In this document: piece by piece, positions 24,837 through 32,477 of the stretch
Layout: each line of letters begins with the position of its first letter
Numbering within the stretch: the first letter of the stretch is position 1
Source of the DNA: Croceimicrobium sp963977415
Lineage (GTDB): Bacteria > Bacteroidota > Bacteroidia > Flavobacteriales > Schleiferiaceae
DNA length: 64,000 nt
Assembly (NCBI GenBank): GCA_963977415.1
Contig: CAXBOS010000007.1
Location: 1-64,000 of the forward strand
Direction: 5' to 3'
Made by a program: the position numbers and the translations under genes
The notes under the pieces: model-generated
Told to the model about the DNA's origin: nothing
Databases searched by the model: none
What the model saw: the letters and a program-made list of their open reading frames with translations, nothing else

Positions 24837-25584
24837 AGCTCTTTAATAAAAAGCTAATTTCCTTATGCTTAAAAAGCTGAAAAGATCCATCGTTAAACTC
24901 CACCAGTAAATTCCCTTGGGGATCTACTCCTCGGCATAACACCCAATGTTCCTTTTCTTGCCAAATTATGGGAACACCTTGTTGGTTGCCATAAAGTCTT
25001 TCGTTAAAATCTCTTTGCTGCTGTACCTGTCCACCTTCTTTTAAGTGCAAATAGCGTTTGCTTAAATGACGATATAAAATAGGGTATAATTCAGATAGCA
25101 GATATTCTTGCTTACTTATCTGCCTCAGCGAAACAGCCATGCTATTGGCAAAATCCACTTGATTTACGTTTAAGCCAATTCCCACCACACAGTATTCAAA
25201 ATTACGTGAGTTTAAAGAGCTTTCTAATAAGGTCCCCGATAATTTTCGCCCATCAAGTAAGATATCATTAGGCCATTTTATTTCTGCTTTAAAATTTAAT
25301 TCGGCAAGGAAATCACAAATTCCAAGACAGACTGACATAGTAAGGCGATAGCTTTCATTGAGGCTTAAGAATTTTGGGTAGAAAACGGTGCTAAAAAGCA
25401 AGTTAAGACCAGCGGCAGACTCCCAACTATTGCCAAATTGTCCACGGCCTAGTGTTTGGTAATCCGTACTTACTACCAAACCTTCAGGAACCTTTTCTTG
25501 AATTAGTTTGTTTTTGATTGCCTTGTTGGTACTATCTGTTTCAGATAGATGAATAATACTAATTCCAACCAATTGCGTATTCAT
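24835..25584 (-). CDS. birA: Biotin--[acetyl-CoA-carboxylase] ligase
   Basis: Activates biotin with ATP and attaches it to biotin carboxyl carrier protein. I place the start at MNTQLVG (25584), giving 249 residues. Upstream in-frame sequence is antisense to rsfS. Motifs seen are ETDSTNKA, the GRGQFGNSWESAAGLNL loop that binds biotinyl-AMP, and KWPNDILLDGRKLSGTLLE. No N-terminal DNA-binding domain is present, so this is a catalytic-only form without the repressor function of E. coli BirA. Confidence 0.94.
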   Translation of the reverse strand: MNTQLVGISIIHLSETDSTNKAIKNKLIQEKVPEGLVVSTDYQTLGRGQFGNSWESAAGLNLLFSTVFYPKFLSLNESYRLTMSVCLGICDFLAELNFKAEIKWPNDILLDGRKLSGTLLESSLNSRNFEYCVVGIGLNVNQVDFANSMAVSLRQISKQEYLLSELYPILYRHLSKRYLHLKEGGQVQQQRDFNERLYGNQQGVPIIWQEKEHWVLCRGVDPQGNLLVEFNDGSFQLFKHKEISFLLKS

Positions 25585-25631
25585 AATAGTATTAAAAGGC
25601 GCAAGCATAGTCTTGCCAAGTTTACATTGTT

Positions 25632-25639
25632 TAATTTTG
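25632..25639 (+). promoter_or_regulatory. Putative -7 box of the rsfS-ftsH operon
   Basis: TAATTTTG, an exact TAnnTTTG match, lies in the birA-rsfS divergent region and ends 21 nt before the rsfS ATG. No perfect -33 TTTG is seen. Confidence 0.45.
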
Positions 25640-25660
25640 CAACGAAAATAAAAGTATTTA

Positions 25661-26023
25661 ATGGCGAAAGCGAAATTTCCCGACTTAGTTTCTAAGATAA
25701 TTGAAGGCATGGAAAACCTCAAAGCTAAGGGAATAACTATCCTTGATTTAAGGAATATCGAGAACTCTATCTGCTCCTTCTTTGTTATAAGTGAAGGAAA
25801 CTCCAACACCCAAGTAAAAGCCATCAGTCATTCGGTGGAAAAAATTGTACGTGAAGAGCTAAATGAAAAGCCCTGGCACGTAGAAGGTCTAGAAAATTCT
25901 GAATGGATTCTAATGGACTATGTTGATACGGTGGTACACGTTTTTCAGTCTGAAACACGCAAGTTTTATGATTTGGAAAGCCTTTGGGGTGATGGCGAAT
26001 TAACGCATATAGAAGATAAATAG
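25661..26023 (+). CDS. rsfS: Ribosome silencing factor
   Basis: A 120-residue RsfS/Iojap protein that binds L14 on the 50S subunit and blocks subunit joining under nutrient limitation. Seen are the KGITILDLRNIENSICSFFVISEGNS strand-helix region, KPWHVEGLENSEWILMDYVDTVVHVF and the conserved FYDLESLWGD near the C-terminus. It is the first gene of a plus-strand run with ftsH 21 nt downstream. Confidence 0.95.
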   Translation: MAKAKFPDLVSKIIEGMENLKAKGITILDLRNIENSICSFFVISEGNSNTQVKAISHSVEKIVREELNEKPWHVEGLENSEWILMDYVDTVVHVFQSETRKFYDLESLWGDGELTHIEDK

Positions 26024-26044
26024 AGCAAAGGAGCACGAACGAAA

Positions 26045-28153
26045 ATGGAACAGAAAGAAGATAAAAACAAGGAGCAGCTGCGTAAACTGAAAGAGCAGTT
26101 CTCTCGAGGTTCTGGCGATAAGCCGCAAGGTGGTGGATCAAACGATCCCAAAAAGAAATTTAATTTTTACTGGATTTACCTAGCCATCTTTTTAATATTT
26201 ATTGCCATTCAAATAATTGGCAGTTTTGGCAATACCATCGAAAAGACCGACTTTGCCTCTTACACTGAAATGCTTCTAGCCGACGATGTAAGTGAAGTGA
26301 AAATTATCAATGGCAACCAAATTCAGGTTTTCATCAAAGAAGAATCACTTGAAAATAAAGAGCGTTACAAGGCATTAAGAGAAAAAGGCATTGCCAGCAA
26401 TCCTCGCGGACCGCAGTACACTTTTCAGATGCCATACGAAGCTTACAAGAATAACCTAGACGATTTTTACGAACGCCACGCAGACCTTGACGATAAACGT
26501 ATTATCGCCAGTCATGAAGAACGTAAAGATATTTGGGGCGATGTAATTGCTTGGACCTTCCCTCTAATCTTAATGATTGGTATTTGGATTTTCATCATGC
26601 GCCGCATGAGTGGCGGTGGTGGCGGCCCTGGAGCCCAAATTTTTAATATTGGTAAATCTAAAGCACAGCTTTTCGATCAGAACACCAACGTTAAAATCAC
26701 CTTTAAAAATGTGGCCGGTTTAGAAGGTGCTAAAGAAGAGGTAGAAGAAATTGTATCCTTCCTTAAGGAGCCCGAACGCTATACTTCCCTAGGGGGTAAA
26801 ATTCCTAAAGGCGCCTTATTAGTAGGTCCTCCAGGAACCGGAAAAACCCTTCTTGCGAAAGCAGTTGCGGGTGAAGCTAAAGTTCCATTCTTCTCTTTAT
26901 CAGGATCTGATTTTGTGGAGATGTTTGTGGGAGTTGGTGCCTCACGTGTGCGTGATTTATTTAAACAGGCCAAAGAAAAGTCGCCTTCTATCATTTTCAT
27001 AGATGAGATTGACGCCATTGGTAGGGCCAGAGGGAAAAATGCCATTTCGGGTGGCAACGACGAAAGAGAAAACACGCTTAACCAATTACTTACGGAGATG
27101 GATGGTTTTAGCACCAACCAACACGTAATTGTAATTGCGGCTACTAACCGTGCCGATATCCTAGATAAAGCTTTAATGCGTGCTGGCCGTTTCGATCGTC
27201 AGATTTACGTTGATTTGCCCGACTTAACCGAGCGTAAAGAAATTTTTAAAGTGCACTTAGGTCCACTAAAAAGTGATGAGTCTTTAGACAGCGAATTCCT
27301 TGCTCGTCAAACGCCAGGATTTAGTGGTGCTGATATTGCCAACGTTTGTAATGAAGCCGCTTTAATTGCAGCTCGTAAAAACAAGAAAGCCATTGGTCAG
27401 CAAGACTTCTTGGATGCGGTAGATCGTATTATCGGTGGTTTAGAGAAGAAGAATAAAATTATTTCCTCCGATGAGAAAAATAAAATTGCCCATCACGAAG
27501 CCGGACATGCTACTATTAGCTGGCTATTAGAGCATGCCTCACCGCTAGTAAAAGTTACTATCATTCCTAGAGGACGATCTTTAGGCGCCGCTTGGTACTT
27601 ACCCGAAGAAAGACAGCTTACGAACACCGATCAAATTTTAGATGAGATGTGTGCCGCTCTTGGCGGAAGGGCTGCGGAAGAAATTATTTTCAATAAAATT
27701 TCCACCGGCGCTTTAAGCGATTTAGAGAAAGTAACGAAGCAAGCACGTGCCATGGTAACCATTTATGGTTTAAATGAAAGGCTTGGAAATATCACTTATT
27801 ACGACAGCCAAAACGGTAATGACATGGGCTTCACCAAGCCTTACAGTGAAGAAACTGCTCGTATAATTGATGAAGAGATTAGTAAAATAATTGAGGCTCA
27901 ATACGTTAGAGCCAAAGAAATATTAACAGAGAACAAAGAAAAACTTGTTCAACTGGCCGAGCTCTTACTAGAAAAAGAAGTTATTTTTAAGGAAAATCTG
28001 GAGAGGATTTTTGGCAAGCGTCCTTGGAAGTCGCGCGACGAAGTTATGGAAGCAGAAAACTTCATGAAAAAACCCAAGAATGTAAGCGAAGAAGAGCCGA
28101 TAACAGACAGTGCTGAGGACGAAAAACCAAAAGAAAGCACCTCTGAAAGCTAA
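26045..28153 (+). CDS. ftsH: ATP-dependent zinc metalloprotease FtsH
   Basis: Membrane-anchored AAA+ protease that degrades misfolded membrane proteins and short-lived regulators. The 702-residue protein has two membrane segments (about 41-60 and 168-186) around a periplasmic loop. The Walker A GPPGTGKT is at 261-268, Walker B IIFIDEID at 316-323, the second region of homology ends in GRFDRQI, and the zinc site HEAGH is at 484-488. The acidic C-terminal tail is rich in Glu and Ser. The LUD gene follows after 25 nt. Confidence 0.97.
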   Translation: MEQKEDKNKEQLRKLKEQFSRGSGDKPQGGGSNDPKKKFNFYWIYLAIFLIFIAIQIIGSFGNTIEKTDFASYTEMLLADDVSEVKIINGNQIQVFIKEESLENKERYKALREKGIASNPRGPQYTFQMPYEAYKNNLDDFYERHADLDDKRIIASHEERKDIWGDVIAWTFPLILMIGIWIFIMRRMSGGGGGPGAQIFNIGKSKAQLFDQNTNVKITFKNVAGLEGAKEEVEEIVSFLKEPERYTSLGGKIPKGALLVGPPGTGKTLLAKAVAGEAKVPFFSLSGSDFVEMFVGVGASRVRDLFKQAKEKSPSIIFIDEIDAIGRARGKNAISGGNDERENTLNQLLTEMDGFSTNQHVIVIAATNRADILDKALMRAGRFDRQIYVDLPDLTERKEIFKVHLGPLKSDESLDSEFLARQTPGFSGADIANVCNEAALIAARKNKKAIGQQDFLDAVDRIIGGLEKKNKIISSDEKNKIAHHEAGHATISWLLEHASPLVKVTIIPRGRSLGAAWYLPEERQLTNTDQILDEMCAALGGRAAEEIIFNKISTGALSDLEKVTKQARAMVTIYGLNERLGNITYYDSQNGNDMGFTKPYSEETARIIDEEISKIIEAQYVRAKEILTENKEKLVQLAELLLEKEVIFKENLERIFGKRPWKSRDEVMEAENFMKKPKNVSEEEPITDSAEDEKPKESTSES

Positions 28154-28178
28154 AACTTCTCCTGCCTTTAATTAAGCT

Positions 28179-28823
28179 ATGGCAGAGTTTAAAGAGAAAA
28201 AAGGACTATTTGGTCGTTTCATAGACATCATCAGTGGCAAGCCTGCTGAGGAAGAAACGAATAAAAAAGTTGAAGGAAAAAAAAGCCCCCCTCTCGTTAT
28301 TAACGAAGAGGAGGGCTTTGACTTGGGCTTTGTTAAACGATTTACGCATTCAGGGGGGAAATTCCTCTATTGCGATGATGAAAACGAAGCCTATACCTAT
28401 ATCCGCCTCATTATGGAGGAATCTGGTTTAGGGAAAGTTTATTGCAAAAATGAAAACCTCATTTCCATTCTGCGCAAAGCCAATGTGGAGATCAGTGAAG
28501 ACTTTTTAGAATCTGATGCCTTTTGTTCTGAATGCGAATACTTGGTCGCCTTTAATGGAGGTATTATGCTTTCCGCCAATCAGCTTAAAGGCAAAACCCT
28601 CGAAGAATTACCTGAAACCTTTATAACCATTGCTCGTACTAGCCAAATCACCGACAAGCTGCGCACAGCCTTAGCGGGAATTCGAGTAAAGTACCACAAT
28701 AATCTTCCTTCACAAATCACCACCATCAAAGGCCCGATTAAACTCGACGACATCGAAGAAAATGATACGGGTAAAATTTGCAGTAAGGAAATTTACCTAT
28801 TGCTATTAGAAGATCAGTTATAG
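28179..28823 (+). CDS. LUD-domain protein (LutC/YkgG-like)
   Basis: A 214-residue protein with a poorly conserved LUD domain. The clearest parts are SECEYLVAFNGGIMLSANQ, an ITIARTSQITDKLRTAL segment and the hydrophobic C-terminus KEIYLLLLEDQL. LUD proteins such as LutC act in lactate oxidation, but the gene has no lutA or lutB partners here. Its conserved-looking place between ftsH and cdsA suggests another, unknown role. The N-terminal ~45 residues are lysine-rich and probably disordered. It is followed by cdsA after 1 nt. Confidence 0.78.
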   Translation: MAEFKEKKGLFGRFIDIISGKPAEEETNKKVEGKKSPPLVINEEEGFDLGFVKRFTHSGGKFLYCDDENEAYTYIRLIMEESGLGKVYCKNENLISILRKANVEISEDFLESDAFCSECEYLVAFNGGIMLSANQLKGKTLEELPETFITIARTSQITDKLRTALAGIRVKYHNNLPSQITTIKGPIKLDDIEENDTGKICSKEIYLLLLEDQL

Positions 28824-28824
28824 G

Positions 28825-29643
28825 ATGCGAAATTTGCTTATCAGAGCGGCTAGCGGAATTGTTTATGTGGCCCTAATATTAGTCTCCACCTTTTATTTAA
28901 GTTGGGGAGGTTTGCTATTAGCTACTCTTCTAGGGTCTTTTGCCATTATTGAGTGGCAGCTATTTAAGCCAAGTCATGTTAGCGTAAGGTCTGCTTCCTT
29001 TGGAATTGCAATTTTAGTACTCAGTCTCTATCTTTTTGGAAACTTTCCTGGGCAGGGAATTTCCGACACACGATTGTATCTCACACTTTTATTAGGCTTA
29101 AGCCTGATGTTAATAAATCTTTGCCTCTTAGCCTTCGATCAAAAAGATGAAGGATTAAGCCAACTATTTCATCATATTGTTGGGCTTGTTTACCTTATTC
29201 CCCCGCTATTAAGTCTTGCGCTTCTGGCCGAAGAGCCTTGGCTATTAGCGGGAATTTTTATAATGATTTGGTCATTCGATAGCTTTGCCTATCTCGTAGG
29301 ACGATTTTTAGGTAAACACAAACTGATGCCGAAAATTTCACCTAAAAAAACCTGGGAAGGATTTATCGGCGGCCTTTTCTTTGCTCTGCTCAGTGCTTAT
29401 CTACTCGACCAGTTTGGAGGTGTGGATATAATTAGCACTTGGCAGTGGTTGCTACTTGGTTTTATAGTGGTTATTAGCAGTACTTTTGGTGATCTCTTCG
29501 AGTCTGCTTTAAAGCGATCCCATGGCTTAAAAGATAGCGGCAATTTTATGCCCGGCCACGGAGGAATTTTAGACCGCATCGATAGCTTACTATTTGCAAT
29601 GCCCTTGGCCTATTTGTTTATTGAATTGACCCAACACTTATAA
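28825..29643 (+). CDS. cdsA: Phosphatidate cytidylyltransferase
   Basis: Integral membrane enzyme that makes CDP-diacylglycerol from phosphatidate and CTP. The 272-residue protein has about seven or eight hydrophobic segments. The CDP signature near the C-terminus, STFGDLFESALKRSHGLKDSG followed by PGHGGILDRIDS, is intact. KISPKKTWEGFIGG matches the conserved cytosolic loop. The psd gene follows after 1 nt, so CDP-diacylglycerol and phosphatidylethanolamine synthesis are coupled. Confidence 0.95.
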   Translation: MRNLLIRAASGIVYVALILVSTFYLSWGGLLLATLLGSFAIIEWQLFKPSHVSVRSASFGIAILVLSLYLFGNFPGQGISDTRLYLTLLLGLSLMLINLCLLAFDQKDEGLSQLFHHIVGLVYLIPPLLSLALLAEEPWLLAGIFIMIWSFDSFAYLVGRFLGKHKLMPKISPKKTWEGFIGGLFFALLSAYLLDQFGGVDIISTWQWLLLGFIVVISSTFGDLFESALKRSHGLKDSGNFMPGHGGILDRIDSLLFAMPLAYLFIELTQHL

Positions 29644-29644
29644 T

Positions 29645-30304
29645 ATGATCCGCTTACACAAAGAAGGTAAACGAATTTTACTACAGTTTTTAATAGGACT
29701 AGCTGCCATTAACTTCATTAGTTTTTACTTTATAGCTAATGAAATTGTTCAGAATATCATTCTGGTAATTAGCCTAATCATATACATTTTAGTACTGCAG
29801 TTTTTCCGAAACCCTAAACGTTATACGCAGGTAGAAGAAGGGAAAGTTATCGCTCCCGCAGATGGAAAAATAGTCGCAATTGAAGAAATTGAAGAAACGG
29901 AATATTTCAAGCGTAAAATGCTTCAAATCAGCATATTCATGTCTCCCGTAAACGTACATGTTAATCGCTACCCCATCTCTGGCAAGGTGAAATATTCGCA
30001 ATATCACCCGGGAGCATTTTTAGTGGCCTGGCATCCAAAAAGCAGCACCTTAAATGAAAGAACTGCTGTAGTGGTAGAAAATAGCCAAGGAGTTGAAGTG
30101 ATGCACAAACAAATTGCTGGCGCCCTAGCCCGCCGTATTATTAACTATGCCAAAAAAGGAGACCTTGCCGTGCAGGGAACTGATTGTGGATTTATTAGAT
30201 TTGGTTCTAGGGTAGATGTAGTCTTACCTTTAGATGCTAATATTCTAGTTAAAATTGGCGATAAGGCTCGCGGAGGAGAACAAGTATTGGCAGAATTAAA
30301 ATAA
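29645..30304 (+). CDS. psd: Phosphatidylserine decarboxylase proenzyme (short form)
   Basis: Pyruvoyl enzyme that converts phosphatidylserine to phosphatidylethanolamine. The 219-residue length fits the short, archaeal-type Psd. Two hydrophobic segments lie within residues 10-53. The PADGKIV motif at 71-77, the MSPVNVHVNR histidine segment at 99-108 and the self-cleavage site FGS with Ser188 are present. The serine becomes the pyruvoyl group. The acyl-CoA-binding protein gene starts 6 nt later. Confidence 0.93.
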   Translation: MIRLHKEGKRILLQFLIGLAAINFISFYFIANEIVQNIILVISLIIYILVLQFFRNPKRYTQVEEGKVIAPADGKIVAIEEIEETEYFKRKMLQISIFMSPVNVHVNRYPISGKVKYSQYHPGAFLVAWHPKSSTLNERTAVVVENSQGVEVMHKQIAGALARRIINYAKKGDLAVQGTDCGFIRFGSRVDVVLPLDANILVKIGDKARGGEQVLAELK

Positions 30305-30310
30305 TACGCG

Positions 30311-30601
30311 ATGAGTGCAGCAGATTTACAAGAAGAGTTTGATAAATATGTGACGATCGGTAATAACCTGCCTCCGCAGGGTGCTGACGATATGTTGGTT
30401 GCTTATGCCTATTTTAAGCAAGCTACTGTTGGTGATTTAGAAGAACCGCGACCAACCGAATCTAGTAACGTAGTGCAAACCTTTAAGCATGATGCTTGGA
30501 ACAGATTACAGGGTATGCCCAAAACTGAAGCAATGCAGCGCTATATTCAAACTATTAAGGAGCTAAAAGCTAAACACGATAGAGAAGAAAGTGCTAACTA
30601 A
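30311..30601 (+). CDS. Acyl-CoA-binding protein
   Basis: A 96-residue four-helix ACBP. The family landmarks are all present: the MLVAYAYFKQATVGD helix with the YxxYKQ-like core, the DAWNRLQGMPKTEAMQRYI segment and a final lysine-rich helix. These bind the CoA adenine and phosphate and the acyl chain. ACBP is common in eukaryotes and patchy in bacteria. Here it ends a lipid operon (cdsA-psd), which fits acyl-CoA pool buffering. Its last 4 nt overlap the convergent cmk stop. Confidence 0.92.
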   Translation: MSAADLQEEFDKYVTIGNNLPPQGADDMLVAYAYFKQATVGDLEEPRPTESSNVVQTFKHDAWNRLQGMPKTEAMQRYIQTIKELKAKHDREESAN

Positions 30602-31293
30602 GCACCTGCCTCTTTAGCCCAATTGTAAGCTATTTCCAGCTGTTCTGACATCGAAATTTCACTATTATCTAATAAGCGTGCATCTTCCGTTTGCACTAGC
30701 GGTGAATCGTCTCGATGGGTATCTAAATAATCTCTTTCTTTTAAGTTTTCAGCCACTGCCTCTAAACTGATATTCTCATTATCAGCGCTTTGCTGTAATT
30801 CTAAATAACGCCTTTGTGCTCTGATTTCTGGGCTGGCAGTCATAAATATCTTCAATTCTGCTTGGGGCAAAACCACCGACGCAATATCTCGCCCATCCAT
30901 TACCACACCGCCAACATTAGCCATTTTCCGCTGGGCTTCAACTAAAAAGCGACGTAACTCTGAAATCTCCGCCACCTTGCTTACCCAACTTGCTACTTTA
31001 TTTTTACGGATAAATGCTTCAACGTTTGTATCATTTACATAAAGATCAGAGCGTTCTGTGCTTGGATCAAAACGAAAATCTAAAGTCAATTCGGATAACA
31101 TATTTACAAGCGCATCTATGGCAATGCGGGAAGAAATAATACCGCGTTCTTGCGCTGCGTAGGTAATTCCTCGGTACATCGCCCCTGTATCAATGTAGCG
31201 GTATCCGAGTTTTTTGGCTAAAGCCTTAGCCATGGTACTCTTACCCGTAGATGAATATCCATCGATTGCAATGCTGATACTTTTAGCCGCCAT
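30598..31293 (-). CDS. cmk: Cytidylate kinase
   Basis: Phosphorylates CMP and dCMP. The 231-residue protein starts IAIDGYSSTGKSTMAK, with the P-loop at residues 12-19. YIDTGAMYRGITYAA and VMDGRDIASVVLP are family signatures. The start codon shares a base with the porQ stop (TAATG), so translation is coupled. The porQ-cmk pairing recurs in Bacteroidota, to my knowledge. Confidence 0.95.
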   Translation of the reverse strand: MAAKSISIAIDGYSSTGKSTMAKALAKKLGYRYIDTGAMYRGITYAAQERGIISSRIAIDALVNMLSELTLDFRFDPSTERSDLYVNDTNVEAFIRKNKVASWVSKVAEISELRRFLVEAQRKMANVGGVVMDGRDIASVVLPQAELKIFMTASPEIRAQRRYLELQQSADNENISLEAVAENLKERDYLDTHRDDSPLVQTEDARLLDNSEISMSEQLEIAYNWAKEAGA

Positions 31294-32351
31294 TATTTTG
31301 CTTTTGCTTTCTTATCCTTCTCTTTAGACTTAAAAGAAGTAAAATTGGTACGTAAAGAAATTTGATTGGCACTACCCGCTATATGATACATATTGCGGCT
31401 GTAGTGGAGATAAAATTTATAGATTTTAATTCCGCCACCAACCGAAAAACCTGCAACCGTTCTGCGAGTAGCCAAATTTAGCTCTTCTCTTTTTCTGAAA
31501 TTATAACCAAACTGAATATTAAAAGATTCGCTTGGAGCAAATTCAAACCCGATAACAACGTGGCGTAATAAATTATTCCAGATACTGGGGAAATTCTCTT
31601 CCACTTCCCCTGTAAATTGGTTAACTGTAAACTGATTTGGATCGCGATAGCGCAAATCGAAAGTTTCTAGTTGCTCTAAGGTAATTTGCCAACGCAGGGG
31701 CATGTGTTCGAAACGGTTAGATATGCCAAATTGCAGCTCAAAAGGTAAAGACTCACGAGTGTCTGAATAAGGATCTGCCTGAAATCCAGCATTCCGCATC
31801 ACAAGCGCCATAGCAATTCTACGAGCCGGAATTTGATAGGTAATTCCAGCATCCCATGCTAAGCCCCAAGAATTATAAGTATCATAAACCGAATTGATAA
31901 ATTTCATGGTCGCCCCGAAACTCCAAGTACTATCTAATTGATACGCATAACCAAAGTTCATGGCCATATCATTAGCCGAGAAAGCTCCTTGCCTAATGCC
32001 AATTACATTGGCCCGGTCAAATTCGCCGTAGTCGAAGTATTGCAAATGCGCGAAAAAAGTACCGACACTATCTAAATGACGCGCATAAGCCACGTCTAAA
32101 AATCCAATATCACTAACATAATCTACGGCGCTAAAACTAAACTGACCCGACATTTCTTCGCGCAACAAAGAGGGATTATAAAGGGCAAAATTTAAGTCCT
32201 CCGCTGTATTAGCGATTGCATTACTTCCTTGTCCCGCTACTCTAGCTGAGCCAATACTATTAAGAAACTGATAGGTTGACCGGCCACCGAGTTGTGCCTG
32301 AATGGTATAAGTAAAACAAATAAAAGCGCAAATAAATAGTACTCTCCTCAT
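31293..32351 (-). CDS. porQ: Type IX secretion system protein PorQ
   Basis: A predicted outer-membrane beta-barrel of 352 residues, related to PorV, with a signal peptide ending IQAQ at about residue 20. Landmarks are the GGRSTYQFLNSIGSARVAGQGSNAI N-terminal motif, NFALYNPSLL, and a barrel ending in alternating strands. PorQ belongs to the T9SS accessory set that handles sorting-domain cargo at the outer membrane. Three cargo proteins with sorting domains lie in this window. Confidence 0.9.
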   Translation of the reverse strand: MRRVLFICAFICFTYTIQAQLGGRSTYQFLNSIGSARVAGQGSNAIANTAEDLNFALYNPSLLREEMSGQFSFSAVDYVSDIGFLDVAYARHLDSVGTFFAHLQYFDYGEFDRANVIGIRQGAFSANDMAMNFGYAYQLDSTWSFGATMKFINSVYDTYNSWGLAWDAGITYQIPARRIAMALVMRNAGFQADPYSDTRESLPFELQFGISNRFEHMPLRWQITLEQLETFDLRYRDPNQFTVNQFTGEVEENFPSIWNNLLRHVVIGFEFAPSESFNIQFGYNFRKREELNLATRRTVAGFSVGGGIKIYKFYLHYSRNMYHIAGSANQISLRTNFTSFKSKEKDKKAKAK

Positions 32352-32477
32352 GAATGGGCCTAAGTTATAGCTATCAACGAATATTGCCTCCTAATATTTC
32401 GAGCTAAAATAAGATTAAAGCTTAGTAACCTGAGCTCGAGCTAAAATTATAGCCTCAGATTTTGCATCGAACTTAGT
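32352..32477. other. Spacer between lon and porQ
   Basis: It holds two copies of CGAGCTAAAAT (32400-32410 and 32437-32447) and a 10-bp perfect palindrome AGCTCGAGCT (32433-32442). No clear terminator for lon or -7 box for porQ is seen. Confidence 0.4.

Noticed and set aside
25585..25824. N-terminal extension of birA
   Set aside because: It is antisense to rsfS and would add ~80 residues with no BirA-family match.
26779..27117. 112-residue antisense frame in ftsH
   Set aside because: Shadow frame opposite the conserved AAA+ domain.
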